A stretch of DNA of 64,000 nucleotides from Poa pratensis (Eukaryota > Streptophyta > Magnoliopsida > Poales > Poaceae): NCBI GenBank assembly GCA_947311845.1, contig CAMZMU010000059.1, forward strand, positions 55,662,617 through 55,726,616. The letters run 5' to 3'. The translations under genes were made by a program, and so were the position numbers. The first letter of the stretch is position 1, and every line of letters begins with the position of its first letter. This document shows positions 22,708 to 35,110 of the stretch, one piece after another. Below the pieces are notes generated by a model. It was given only the letters and a program-made list of their open reading frames with translations, was not told where the DNA came from and searched no databases.

Positions 22708-24819
22708 AACTCCCTAGCATCAATGTGCAAAAGGACGTGCGGTGCAAAATCGAAACAATTGTAGCATATTATACGGTACTACCTGGGAAAAAGGTGTGAT
22801 GTGCTGGGCTTGAACAACCAAAGTAGGTAAAAGTTTGCCAACGCTGCTAATGTTGGATCCAACTCCCTAGTTATAAAACGCCAATGTGTAAGTTGTTGTC
22901 CTGTTGCTATCGATCTTGAATCTTTGCATGAATCTTTCTGAAAGATGCTTTCAGTTACATCCATGTAAGATGGAAAAAGCAAAATTTTAATGTATATATG
23001 GTAAACCAAAATATTTGAGTTGCCGAAAAGATGGTGTACGTGTCCACTAGCAAGTGTACTATTTTTCATTGCGAGAGTGTACAAGGAAGACGGACATAAC
23101 CCAAAACCTGCACCACACATGCACACACACCGTTAGTTACCGGGGATATGCGATGCCTCACTCACTCACTCAAAATAATCATGGCACACCGCGTTCATAA
23201 CAGGGATTGAACAAGGGTAAGTGAAAATGAACAACATAACTCTTATCGTACTAGGCCATAGGCCCACACCTAATACATAACATAGAGGCAATTGCTAATT
23301 GGTGCCTCCAATGTGGCAAAGGTGATCGGCACTACTAGTTACCTTTCCTGGCCGGACCGCGACATTTACAAGCCAAATAAGTACCAACCATGTCAGGGAA
23401 TTGTGAAAGGTGAAAAGTTGAGTGAAAGTTGCAACATGCACTAGTGGGAGTGCATGAATATATGAAATGCGAAGGCAGCATCTATAACAAGCCTTTATAA
23501 TTTGTACCGGTTAATTAGCAACCAAGTCATCTCAGTGTGCCTTTTTGGCCAGCTTTTCAAAATTTTAGTTTCCGCTTGTGTCGCTCTCCTGATAAGCTTT
23601 TTGGCTCTCTCCTTTTGTTTTGTACTCCAAACTTTTCCAATGCGTTGCTTTCCGAATACCACCTTGGACGTTGCAAATTACTGTTCTTTACTTGAAGCGA
23701 GTCCACTTTGACTTCTTTTGAGATATTGCTAGTGCATGCTAGCTGCAGTTTGCTTGGGGACAAAGTCTCTACTTGTATGCATGATACAATCGATCTGCTT
23801 TTGGTCATGTGCAAGCAATATGGCATACTTTCTGCGGTGGAACGGACAACGATGTTACAAGTTGCCAAGTTCACAGTTTGTTTACATATTTTCCGCCATC
23901 CATGCTTGCATTGCATTTTTGTTGCATAAGTATTTGACATTTTAAATCTTTGGATTACTATCTCATATGTATATGACTAACACTATGTACGGTTGGCAAA
24001 TTAAACTTAAATTGTTCTTCGCGGGAGTCGCACACATCACATAGCTGAGGGCCCGTACTACCTGCCTAACCCTTCGCTCCAAGGGGCCGTAGAATCCACT
24101 ATAATCAAGGGAGTACTCTCCTTCAAGGGCCTATTGACTTCAATATTACACATTGGGACGTCTTGGATTCTCGAGGACACCTTAGGTATTAGCGCTAAGC
24201 CGGCCTGATATCAAATCGCCATTCTAGCTACTCCCTCCGGATAGTCGAATCGGATAACGATAGTTAGACTTGTACAATTTTCACTACTAATATATTAAAT
24301 GTATTAGATTGTATAATTTAAAGGTGTATTAATAAATTAATCTCGTAATATATGGTTTTTCATAATAAAAAATAGTATAAGAACATTTTAATGGTCAAAG
24401 TTGTGTTTTCAAGTTTGCGCCAATAGCCAAAACGACAATTCTAGAGGAACACCATATTTTTAGTCGTTGTAATATGACTAGTGTCCAGTCTGATGCGTCA
24501 GACCGAGATCAAATTAAATCTCAGACAACATGCATGCATGAAAAACTAGCAAAAGTTTAAATAATTAATTTACAGGTGCATAGGATGCATGGGCTAGCTG
24601 ATGGATCGACAGAGGGACGCCTGCACGCTGCACTCCCTGACAAAGGACTTTTTTGGCAATCCTGCTCGATGGATCGTCCATCCTATGGCAGCAACGGCTG
24701 GAGGGTAGCCAGGCCGACGTGTCGACGAGCAGCCTGGTGGCTCCCTGGCCGGCCCCTGATCGAGATTCCATGCTGACTCATGACCCACTCCAACCAGTTC
24801 AGCCTGCAACCAAAACAAA
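22708..24819. other. Intergenic; one isolated Stowaway-like end
   Basis: About 2.1 kb with no supported gene. At 24230-24241 a single TACTCCCTCCGG motif marks one end of a possible old Stowaway element, followed by an AT-rich stretch, but no matching right end was found. Open frames at 23502-23940 on both strands lack family motifs. Confidence 0.45.
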
Positions 24820-24821
24820 TA

Positions 24822-24904
24822 CTCTCTCCGTTCGAAAAAAGAACGTCACAAAAATGAAATATAGATAGACCATTTTTGTGATATCCTTTTCTGAACGGAG
24901 GGAG
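24822..24904. mobile_element. Short Stowaway MITE, 83 bp
   Basis: Ends CTCTCTCCGTTCGAAAAAAG and ...TTTTCTGAACGGAGGGAG, flanked by TA at 24820-24821 and 24905-24906. The two arms (GTCACAAAAATG / CATTTTTGTGATATC) pair over most of the length, leaving a short loop. Confidence 0.93.
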
Positions 24905-24906
24905 TA

Positions 24907-26951
24907 CTACTGCAATTTTGATTGGCGTACATGAATAATGCCGTCCGTGGTATTATTCGAAGGCTGAATACATCCACGATTGCAGTATTCAGCCTAGTTT
25001 GGAGAATACATACGATAGAATCCTTGCTACATGTGAGCCACGTAGGCAAGGCATGCAGTTCCCATCCTGCTGCATCGATCTGCATGCGTGCCTCGCTGGC
25101 CGGAATATTCTTCTGACGGCCCCACTGCATCTCAACTGCGTGCACTACCTACAGCAGAAGAATCAGAAACATATTCTCTACTGCTTGCTACCTAACAAGC
25201 AAATGGCTGTACTTCATTGCAAAAAAAAAATGGCACTACTGCACGCTGATATTTTGAGCCTAGCTCGTACGGCTTGTTGTATTTTATAACATTCGTGTAC
25301 GCTGAATCAATGTTGTATCTTATAACATGCAGGGTATTATAATGTCCACCCAGTAGTTAATTAGTGGAGCAGTTAGGCTCTCAGCCTCTGATCATCGAGC
25401 ATATAGTACTCTCTATCATTTCTAGTTTGCATATATATAGGCTGGCGAACAGCACGCATTTTTTTCTTTTCCAACGGTGCATGTACAAACAACACGCAAG
25501 AATTTGTACTATTATACATTTATACAAAAAGGAGAAGAAAATTAAGCTAACTATACAAAGCTGAATTTTGAACGGTGCAGGGAGGAAACTTAAAAAGGAG
25601 CGGTGCATATGCAAATTAGGTCAACAACCACGACGCACGGCCAACCATTCGCACGAGGAGGCCATTAGCTCAGCCAGCCAGTGGACGTCCTATTTGGCAT
25701 GCATACATAAAGGTCCTCTATAAATTCTCAAAAAAAAAGGTCCTCCATTGTCTATTAATAAGCCACCCTGGACATAACACTCACTGATGGGCCACTTAGC
25801 CACTGGGGATACATGGAAAATCCAAGCTTGACAGGGTCGTACGTGTTGATCGATTGGTGACACTCTCCTCCAATCACCTGATCGATGATTCTGTGGACAG
25901 CATGCATGGACGATCGAGGCAGAAGCAAGTTGTATGCACACTGTGCTCTAGATGTAAAAGTGAGATTTCACAGTATATTTGTACATGTCTAGTATAAAAT
26001 TTTGGTATTGTCCCAGTTCTAAAATTTTATAGTACTAGAAACATGCAAACATTAAATAAGTGGGACAACTGGGGTCGCATGCATGTCGATCGATCGCCGC
26101 CATGGAAAAGACCTTGAGGCACCCCACATTGGGGAACATGGCGTCCATCATCCGACACTGACAGTGAACTGATTAATTTGCACTGGCTAAAGTACACGGA
26201 TCAAGGGAATTAGGCAGGCAAGATGGGCAACTAACCCCAAGCTAAAGTAATAAGGATTTAATACTGCTGACATGATCGATGGATTGATTGGATGGATGGC
26301 TAGCTTAGCTGGGACGGCGTCAAGGCGCACATGGTCCATGTAAAAGGCCGAGAGTGGCCAATGGCAACTAAAGCCATACCTAGCCCATCTCTATTTTTTT
26401 CTTCTGCAAAAAAAGTGTTGAACTACATGCAAATATGACACCGTGGCTCCCATTGTTAACAGTGTAGATCGGTGCCACTTGTTTGCAGCTACAGTACATG
26501 GATGGATTTGTGTACAAGACCAATGTGCAAGACCTCGCTGGCCGGATGGATGCTAGAACTGCATGGACCACAAACGGTTAATTCAAAAAAAACGTTGCTA
26601 CGAATTTTCTAGCAAGCTAGCCAGGTCCTGATGTACTATACTCCTACGTCAAGCTATGCAAGCGTGCTGATTAACGTGGGTGGGACAAATAATTGGTGTG
26701 CCTTTCAGTGCATATATGCAATGCTCCTGCTCCGACACAGGACATCTCTCCGGCGGCTTGTCAGCTCAGCAGGAACCACCACGCGTATCTTTCCATGCTG
26801 TAGCTATCTTAGCTTGTACCCGTGCACCCAACCTTGGCGCTGTTGTTTACACATGCTGGCATTTCTCTATGAAAACAAATCAGCACATAGATATATTATA
26901 TCTCTATTGAGCTGTAAAGTTTCATTTCAAAATTATGAACATATAACTGAT
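24907..26951. other. Intergenic, nothing recognised
   Basis: About 2 kb, many CATGCATG and GATCGATC motifs, no long frame with family character, no element ends identified. Confidence 0.5.
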
Positions 26952-27912
26952 AAATCTCTTTTGCAAAGAGCTCCACAGAGATAGGTTGAGAAAGGCGCCC
27001 GCGACTGATTGATGGATGGTTCTCGTCTTTCAAGTTGTCGTGTTCGAGATCCTTGTTCTTGCGTTTTTAGCGAGTTTTCCTTGCGATGTGGTTATCCTCG
27101 TGTCGGAGTTTACGACTGTACCATATTGGGAGAATTGCGTAGTCTTCCTAGGCGGTTTGGAAGTTGCATGTTTTGGGAGTAGTCTGCATATAATTTTGTT
27201 GTAACGGTTTTTGTCCAGTTTTCCATTGATTCACAAGTCAATTCGGTTCTTCTTAATTAGTAGATTGAGGTTTAAACAATTGCCTCCATTTCAAAGAAAA
27301 ATTAACCGATAATAAAAAATAGACAAATCTCTTTTGCAAAGAGCGCCACAGAGTTAGGAGGCAAAGCACCCGGTTCATTAACCTGCGGCTGCACCATCAA
27401 CTGTGAGGAGAGGGTGAGTTCTCGCCACAAATTTCGCAAAGCTCGGGCATGATCTTCATCACCGGAGCAATGATCACTGGCAAGGAGATTGCTAGCTTCG
27501 TGACGGAGAAGGCTACGATGGAAAAAATCGAGAAGGTGAAGGAATATCAAAACCAAAATCAAGAAGAGTGGCGCCACAAAGAAAGGCGCCCGCGGCTGAT
27601 TGATGGATGGTGGTTCTCATCTTTCAGGTTGTCCCATCCGAGATCCTTGTTCTTGTGTTTTTAGGTTTCCCTTGCGATGTGGCTATCTTTGTGTCGGAGT
27701 TTGCTGTTCTACCAGATTAAAAGAGTTGGGTAGTCTGTCTAGGCTGTTGGGGAGTTGCATGTTTTGTGAGTAGTCCACATATGATTTTTTTGTAACAGTT
27801 TTTACCGGTTTTCCGTTAATTCACTAGTCAATTCTCTTCTACTTAATTAATATATTTAGATTATGGTTTTGCCTCCATTTCAAAGAAAAATTAACCGATA
27901 AAAAAACAGAAA
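26952..27912 (+). repeat. Two tandem copies of a LINE-like 3' tail
   Basis: Copy A (26952-27313) and copy B (27324-27912) both start AATCTCTTTTGCAAAGAGC, share GGCGCCCGCG.CTGATTGATG, GTTGCATGTTTTG and a 3' part, and both end CCATTTCAAAGAAAAATTAA. Copy B holds about 220 bp (27353-27575) missing from copy A. The 3' half (CGGTTTTTGTCC, TTGATTCACAAGTCAATT, TTGCCTCCATTTCAAA) resembles plant LINE 3' ends, but no ORF2 is left. It could be a tandem duplication or two successive insertions. Confidence 0.55.
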
Positions 27913-28114
27913 AAATCTCTCAGATTATACGATCTAAACAATATTTGGGCTCCTTGTTTGGTCTATTATATCGCTACTGACAACGAATTTTGCATTTTCT
28001 GTTTCGCAAATTGTGCTTTGAATTTGGAGTTGAAATATCGTTGAGCGTTACTTCTTTGTAGATTTTTCAAAAGTTGTAACATGTACAAGAACTGAAGTTT
28101 GGTGTGCCGACAAA

Positions 28115-28824
28115 CAGGGGCGAAGCTCCCCATAGGGAAAGGTAGGGCAGCCGCCCTACCTTGAGTTTTCGAAAAAAACATTCTTATCCACATGTTTTTT
28201 CTGAACATTTTGAGTGGTCGTACGTCAAAAACGGATATCGTATGAGAAAGTTATGATTATTTTAGTAAAATCTGCACAAAATCGATTGGGTACTGCAATA
28301 AAGATAAGATCTAGCCTAATCAGAAACCAGCACTTTATATTTTCAATAACTAATTCCAAATCTAACAAAACCCGACGCGTGGAAACCTTCTACCGGGGGA
28401 GAGAGAACATGTCGTTGTTGATTTATTTTTACAGTGTGGAAACCTTGCTATGGCATTTGTTATCACCGGTTTTGGCAATTGTTTAATTGAGTTATCTTAT
28501 GTGTTGTTTGGAATTCTATTGTCTTGACTCCTGACTATAGAGACACATTATATAGATTCAATGTGAATAACCTTCCTCGTATTACAAAGATCTGACGATG
28601 TTCTTAATCGAGTGGGAGCCTATCAAAAGTCTTTATCAAGAAAATAATGATAGATTTCAAAAAAAAAAAAGATTTTTCATTGGTATGTTTTAGATTTGAA
28701 ATATTTTATATTTCTATTATACTAAAAATGATTATGAATCATATATAAGTTATTGATATTATTTCAGTATATGCTTCATTTTTTAGTTCGCCCTTCCTCA
28801 AAACTTTTTCGCCCTTCGCCACTG
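28115..28824. mobile_element. hAT-like non-autonomous element, 710 bp
   Basis: Left end CAGGGGCGAAGCTCCCC; right end on the minus strand CAGTGGCGAAGGGCGAAAAA. Flanks of 8 bp are CCGACAAA and CCGGCAAG, an imperfect duplication. Terminal CAG.GGCG and an 8-bp duplication fit the hAT superfamily. No transposase frame; the interior is AT-rich. The flank mismatch lowers confidence. Confidence 0.55.
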
Positions 28825-28832
28825 CCGGCAAG

Positions 28833-29300
28833 CATACATTCTCCACAACTTTGTGTTTTAGACAAACATTCCACAACTTTTTTTTAGACAAACATTCTCT
28901 CCAAGTAGCGAACCATGGAAGGAATGGGCCTTGGCAAAGTTTTGAAAGCAGGTGAGACGTGGACTCAATTCACGGGCCTTGAGAGGAGAATGGTGTACCG
29001 CAGGTACTATAAGCTGGGGCCCAGTGCAGTGCTGGTCGAGCCAAAGCCCAAGCCGAGCCCATCACGTGCTAGGACCTTGAAACTTCGACACCTTACGGCC
29101 TATATAGCAAACCGAATCGGAATGGATCAATCGTGCCCGTTAGACAATGCTTTGTAAGGTTGTTTCCTGAAGTAGTGAAGTCTGAAGATGTTTAGTTAGT
29201 TCAATATACACCAAAGCTTCATCACTGTACGGTGCCTAGTTTTTCACTTTTATGCAAGATCAAGCTTAGTGTTAGTACTTTATGCATGGATTTTAATCTA
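28833..29300. other. Intergenic, nothing recognised
   Basis: A plus-strand frame of 80 codons (28915-29157) shows no family signature. Tandem ACAAACATTC motifs occur at 28862-28900. Confidence 0.45.
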
Positions 29301-29379
29301 CCTCTGAGTCAAAATAAGCGTCGTAGTTTTAAACTAACCGCCGGTCAAAACTACGACGCTTATTTGGAAGCAGCGGGAG
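29301..29379. mobile_element. Degenerate Stowaway MITE, 79 bp
   Basis: Internal arms AAAATAAGCGTCGTAGTTTT and AAAACTACGACGCTTATTT pair perfectly, the pattern of the Stowaway group carrying CGTCGTAGTTTT. The outer ends (CCTCTGAGTC; GCAGCGGGAG) have drifted from CTCCCTCCG. TA flanks are present at 29299-29300 and 29380-29381. Confidence 0.75.
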
Positions 29380-29509
29380 TATCTTACTACAACGTACAAT
29401 ACGTACGTACGACCATGCATGCAATGCAATTAATACAACGCGTGGATTGATCTTCGGACAAAACTAGACTAGACTAGCAGGCATCTGCATTCGACTTTGC
29501 GTGTAGTTA

Positions 29510-30901
29510 GAGTATCTCTAGTGGAAGGTGGATATGGAGGTCTATACTAAATATACACGTTTTGAGTCCAAAAACGTCTCCCAGTGGATCGTGTATAGCA
29601 TCGTGGCTTTATACACCTCGTATCCACGAGGGTACCCGGCGTGGACTTAAACACGAGCTATCCACGCTCGTGAACGCACGAAAAAAAGGCGACTGCTCGT
29701 CCTGCGCCTGTCCGGAGCACATCCACATCTCGCCGGCGGCTACTCCCTCACCTCCGGTATGCTCTCTCTCTCCCTCCTTTTTTTTCCAGTTGTTGCTTTA
29801 GAGAAGAGGCCGTCGGGATTTCGGGCGATCGCCGCACGCCTGGCTAGATCGGCCGGCGGCGGCACGCGTCCTGGAGAAGCGAGGATGGCGGAGAGAGGGG
29901 CTCGGGGTGGGGTCCTATGCTCCGGCCGCGGCCTAGAGTGCGCCGCCCGCGCCCGTGGCGTTGAGGATGGCGGCGCCCGCGCCGTGGCGTTGAGGACGGC
30001 GGCACCCGCGCCCGTGGCCCGTGGCGTTGAGGACGGCGGTGCCCGTGGCGTTGAGGACGGCGGAGCCCGTGCCCGTGGCTGTCTTGGCGGCGGCCTGGAG
30101 ATGGGCTGTGGGCCCTGGACGGCGGCGCCCGCGGCCTAGAGATGGGCGGGTGGTGGCTGCGGCCTGGAGATGGCCTCAATGGGGAGGTTGGTGGAGATGG
30201 CCTCGATGGGGAGGAGTGGATTTGGGGTGGTGCAGAGGAGGATGCGGTTGTGTTTGTGCAGGTTGGGGGAGCTGCAGGTTGACGATTTGGTGATGGAGAA
30301 AATAGCTGATTTGTGCTACGGGGAAAATAGTTGATTAGGTGTGATAGGGCTCTAGATATAGAGATTTGGTACTGATTTGTAGGGCTCTAGATATAGAGAT
30401 TTGGTACAGATTTGTGGTATGTGCAGAAAATAGCTGTGTTTTATAGTGCTTTGCTGTACATTTGGTACTGATCTAGGGTCTGATATGTAGAAGAAGAGCT
30501 ATGTGTTACTGATTTTCTATCGATTTGGTCCAGTTTGCTAACATATTTGCTGTTGTTTCTGTGTCTTTGTTGATTGTTTGCATATGGATGGTGACACTCA
30601 TGATCATATCCCAAGAGGATGTGTTCATTGTGTCGTGTGAGAGACGATAGAGAAATCTGGGAGTGATTTACAGAAGTCACAGCTAGAAATGTTGGGAGAG
30701 AGGTGGTAGGGGTGGTTTATATAGAACAGAAATATAGCCGTTGGAAATATGACTGTTTGAAAAATATAGCCGTTGGGATATACACGTCCTGATTTACACG
30801 TTCCACTGAAAAAATAGGAGGTGTAAAATTTAGCAACGTGTATATGGAGGTGTATATGGAAATATACACGTCCAATTTTACACCTTCCACTAGAGATGCT
30901 C
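29510..30901. mobile_element. PIF/Harbinger-like element, 1,392 bp, with GC-rich cargo
   Basis: Left end GAGTATCTCTAGTGGAAGGT and right end (minus strand) GAGCATCTCTAGTGGAAGGT differ at one base; TTA flanks stand at 29507-29509 and 30902-30904. Subterminal parts repeat TATACACG-type motifs in both orientations. No transposase was recognised. The interior holds a very GC-rich segment (29800-30250) with gene-like composition and open frames on both strands. The right part has ATATAGCCGTTGG repeats (about 30733-30780) and GGTTTATATAGA (30713-30724), a possible TATA box. It could be a deleted element or one that captured a gene piece. Confidence 0.7.
29951..30080. repeat. GC-rich minisatellite inside the PIF/Harbinger-like element
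   Basis: Four to five imperfect copies of a 21-27 bp unit, GCCCGTGGCGTTGAGGACGG, in direct orientation. The period varies by insertion of an extra GCCCGTG. A multiple-of-three unit keeps both strands open, which explains the 100+ codon frames here without implying a protein. Confidence 0.85.
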
Positions 30902-30904
30902 TTA

Positions 30905-33126
30905 GTATACCACCATCAAAAACTTTACAAACATGGCATCAAAGCATCGAAAACTTTTCGGAATTGCGTATGTATTCATCCCAATGGGCACATGCACATA
31001 AACCCTTGATTTTTTAGACTATTGTGTACTGATACCCGATGAGTACAACGACCAAAAGTCAATGCGTGGACTAGCTAGTGGCGTCAAGTCTCTGGTCGAT
31101 CGAGTAGCCCGGGTCATTCACGGCAAGCTGTCTCTCGATCACTATGAGTATTACGAAGAAAAAGGACCAAATGTTTGGGAAAGATGAAGAAAAAATGCAG
31201 ACACTGCCTGCCACTGGTACGATGCCGGATCCGAGATGTACGATCGAAGTCGGGTCTTCCGGCCGGACCCTTGCTCGCTTCAATTCAATTCCGGCGTGCA
31301 ATGCATGGAATTGGAACGATGGGTGCGTTGGTCGCTGCATGCTGCCTGTTTTCTACACCAGGTTAAATGTTTCAACCTTTTTCAACTCCAACACAAATTT
31401 TCCACACAAAAGCATAAGTACTTACTCGTACGTTCATGATGTCACGGCACAAACTCACTTGTGATAGTTCAAGCGCACGGTTAAAATTTCGAACAGATGG
31501 TGCCTTCTTCTCGAGCCTATCTGGTCGGACTAAAAACATGCATGCATGTGACCTACATTTATGAAAGTCCACCATTTTTCAAGCCTGGCAATGTATTTTT
31601 TTTATTGACACGATCAAACGGCTGACAATATAGATTTTTTCGCTTGACATGCTTCGTTGTTTTACAATAGAGTCGGTTACAAGCATGGTGGCGGAGACGG
31701 CCTAGATCTATTCCTTCTAGGTTCAGCAACGGCTAGGGGGCCTCACATCTTGGATTTTTTTTTGAATATCCCCTTATATTATGTGGATTTGAGACCAAAT
31801 TTCGTCAAAATATACCCATACGGCCCCTCCAAATTCTTTAGGTCTTCACTTGGCCCTTCCTTGTTGACAAATTCCTGGCTCCATCCCTGCTTGGTGGGAT
31901 GGTAGTGAGACTTCCGTGCCAACTTGGCGTTAGGGTCATAGTAGCGAGGCTTTCGGTTTTTGTCGTGACGCGGCTTTGAGGCTCTATGTCTCGCCGTCAT
32001 GGGAGGAGGTTCGGCAAGGCAAGCCTTTCTCGTGTGGTTCACGTGGATTGGAGTTCTAAACCGTTTGGCATGGTGTGCGGCTTGAGAGTGGCGTGCGTGG
32101 AGTTTGTAGCCATTTGGTGTGGATCAACTCTCTTTCTATCTTTGTGTGTCGCTTGGAAACATTTGGAATGCACGAAAATCTAGAGGACAGCAACTTATTC
32201 TTGACTGATCTTCCATTTGTTGGACTACATTAACATTGATTTAGATTGATGTGTGTGGGCCGCGCGCTGTGATTCGTGGAAGCAGCCTGGAAGTGACCAA
32301 GCGACCAAAAGTGCACGATAAAAGAAGTCCCAAATTCGATCCATACACCAGCGGCCGACAAACGTCTTGCGATTGTCCTGCTTTGCCGCCGCTTGGACTT
32401 TTATGGATGCATGCTGCACGTGCATGCAAATGAAAATCTAAACGGTTTTGATATTTTATTAAATATTTTGCACGCACAAATTTTATAAATTTTTGCAGTA
32501 CCAAAATTTCCCAAAGAAATTAGCATTGTATTAGGAGTAATTAAAGTCAGCTTGTAGCTACGTACAACCCGTATCAGCCACAACTGTCGCTTAATTAAGA
32601 AATTCGATATTTTCATGTTATATCTCCTATGCATGAGCCATCATGCGACGTGGGCATCTCGTATGCACACGTAGCTAATTTGCATGCATGACATGTAGTG
32701 GAAGATCGAACAAATTAACATGCAGGGTTCACATATGGGACATAAACATTGGAATCGAGATCGGTGCGCACGTTCTACGATTAATGACGGAACAATTAGC
32801 CAGCTGGGTAGCTGCCTCGCTAGCTCGGTTTGGACAGGAGGAGGAAGAAGATGGTCACCATATGGATTTCCTTGCACAACAGCAGAGGTTCCACTTCCAC
32901 ACGGGTGGCCCGTCGATCCCTTGACCTTTTTGACTGCACTTTTACTACATGCCATCTGGTCTACACTCCGCGTAGCAGCACTACGGTTATTTATTCTGCC
33001 TTCCTCACAAAGGAATAGCATGCAACTTTCTTTTAGCTCGATATATCCTTCCGCCCCCGTCGTAACCAAAAAGTGTTCGTACTTTTCTTTAGTTCCACGA
33101 TCGAATCCAAGCGTGTCAGTCACCTG
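30905..33126. other. Intergenic, nothing recognised
   Basis: About 2.2 kb. Short frames only. Around 31750-31890 a stretch ending TTCCTGGCTCCATCCCTG resembles the right end of some hAT-type elements, but no partner end was found. No gene could be supported. Confidence 0.45.
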
Positions 33127-34639
33127 TGTCGTGGTATGAAACAACAGATGTCTAGGGGTAGGCTTATGTTTGGGGCCGATGGACGCTAGAGGATTCGCGG
33201 AGGGATAGCGCGCTAAGAAGCACACACAGAAAAACAAACGAACATAAGGATTTACCCTGCATCGGGACTCTCGTGGGTGATAAAACCCCTACTGCAGCAT
33301 CTAGCCTACTCTGTATATTTTCTCCTCTGTATATGATCAGTACAAAGGCTCCTCGAGCTGTATGTCTAATGTAACTCGTCTAATCTCCAAGAAGCATGCT
33401 GCTCTAAGTGCTAAAGGATAGGAGAAGGTTCACGGGGAGCAAGCAGAAAATGAGCCCAGGAGGGGCTAACCAGCCCGTGCGGGAGCTGAGAAGAGCTCTC
33501 CCCTGGTGCTCTTTATATAGGGAGAGCACAGGGGACAAGGGTGACCCACAAACCACTATGCATACACTGTTACTGACATGACTACTGGGGTCTTGTCAAT
33601 ACTATGCACGCGTCATCCAGTTGTACTCTCGTCACATCCACGCCACTGTAGCCATGCTGGCGGTGTGTCATCATCTTTGTCTTGTTCCCGCTTGGTCAAC
33701 TACTAGGTACGAGCGGGGAGCGTCCCAGTACCTGGTTGTGCTGGATGCCGGGAGCTGGATGCCGGGTACTGGAGATCTTAGACGGGTGCTGCACTGGGGA
33801 TGCCGGTCGGTGGAGTACGCCGGGGAACGAACGAGCAGAGACCTGCTGGAGATATATCGGCCGAGGCTGAAGAACTCGCCGTCCGACACTGAAGATCTCG
33901 GCCTACCGAGGTGTAGGTCGATAGCTCGGTCTGCCTGGATTCGGTCCAAGCCGAGATAAGAAGCAGCGCATCGATCTGCCTGGGACCTCGGTCCATCCCG
34001 AGCTGCACATCCGGCCCGCCGAAGTAAGGACGCGAGGCCCAGCCGAGGTAAGGCAATTCGGCCCCCAGATACGAGCAGACGCCGGCCTGGCTGCGGCCCG
34101 ATCCGAAGTAAGTCAAAGTCAGCCTGCCCGAGGTATGCAGATCGCGGCCCACCCGAGGTAATGGGGCGCCGGCCCAAGCCGGGGCGTGGGGCAATGCTGG
34201 TCCAACCGAAGCTGGATGATGTTGCCCTGGCCGAACTGTGGCCATATCGGCCCTCCCGAGACTGGAGGAAGCTCCGGCCCACCTAGGCAGGAATGGATGC
34301 AGGCCCGTCCGGGGCTGGAGCAGCTTGCCTGCTCCGGGATCACCTAATCTCGGCCCAAACCGAGGTATTAACGTGTTGGAGTCCGAGACAACAGGTAAGT
34401 CGACCCAGCGGCGGCCCGTCCGTGCTGTAGCACGGTTCAGCCGAGGTTAGTATCTCGGCCTGCTCCGAGGTGAGTATCTCGGTCCAGCTGAGTATGTCGG
34501 CCGGGGCAGTAGTAAAATCGGCCCAGGCTGATTCTTTCCTCTCTTTTCTCTTATCCTTTATATATTTCTCTGATGTTCCTTCTACTGTACTCTCAACAAA
34601 ACCAATAACTTTGGGGTACCCGGGGTTACATCCCTAACA
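33127..34639 (-). repeat. 3' LTR of the non-coding LTR element
   Basis: Minus strand from TGTTAGGGATGTAACCCC (34639) to CATACCACGACA (33127). Contains a TATA box CTATATAAAG at about 33517-33527 (minus strand). Its centre (33890-34500) is a run of degenerate TCGGCC..CCGAGGT motifs that keep long spurious frames open. The outer end differs from the other LTR by one added base (TGTTAGGG against TGTCGGG). Confidence 0.92.
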
Positions 34640-34662
34640 TTAGTCCCCGAGGCTGTGGGGGA
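34640..34662 (-). other. Putative polypurine tract of the non-coding element
   Basis: On the minus strand the bases just before the 3' LTR read CTCGGGGACTAATG. GGGGACTA is also the core of the Gypsy tract at 62597-62607, so this is the likely plus-strand primer, though it is short and not purely purine. Confidence 0.5.
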
Positions 34663-34739
34663 CTCACAGAGTCGCGCGCAGACTTATAAAAACTAATATC
34701 CAATACCAAAATCTCCATATAAAAAATATCTTGCCAGCA

Positions 34740-35110
34740 TGGGCATCATTATATGTCGGTTCTTAGCCATCATGGGCATTACCGAAGGCGCATGTCACCA
34801 GCATATCTCATGTGTCTCTTATATGTCAGTTTTCAGCCACCATGGGCATTACCGAAGGCATATGTCTGCACGGACATATCTCATATGTCTCGGAGCATAT
34901 GTCTGCACGGACATATCTCATATGTCTCGGAGCATATGTCTGCACGGACATATCTCATATGTCTCGGTATCTCGACCTCTCTGGGCATATCTCATATGTC
35001 TCGGTATCTCGGCCTCTCTAGGCATATTTCATATGTCGGTTTTCAGCCACTCTGGGCATTACCGAAGGCATATGTCTGCTCGGACATATCTCATATGTCG
35101 GTTTTTACCG
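34740..35110. repeat. Tandem array, 37-bp unit with internal hairpin
   Basis: Three exact-period copies start at 34861, 34898 and 34935, flanked by decayed copies. The unit contains ATATGTCTGCACGGACATAT, an inverted repeat with 7-bp arms, followed by CTCATATGTCTCGG. A longer unit, GGGCATTACCGAAGGC, recurs at about 34785, 34842 and 35055. Confidence 0.9.

Noticed and set aside
24230..24450. Full Stowaway element
   Set aside because: Only one CTCCCTCCG end is present; the opposite end and TA flank could not be found.
29759..30293. GC-rich frames of 90-126 codons on both strands
   Set aside because: Explained by the minisatellite and high G+C within the PIF/Harbinger-like element; low-complexity Arg/Ala/Gly products.
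33671..34282. 203-codon minus-strand open frame (and others) in the LTRs
   Set aside because: It lies wholly in LTR sequence, is built of degenerate GGCC/CCGAGG motifs and has no domain character; the same region of the other LTR breaks it.
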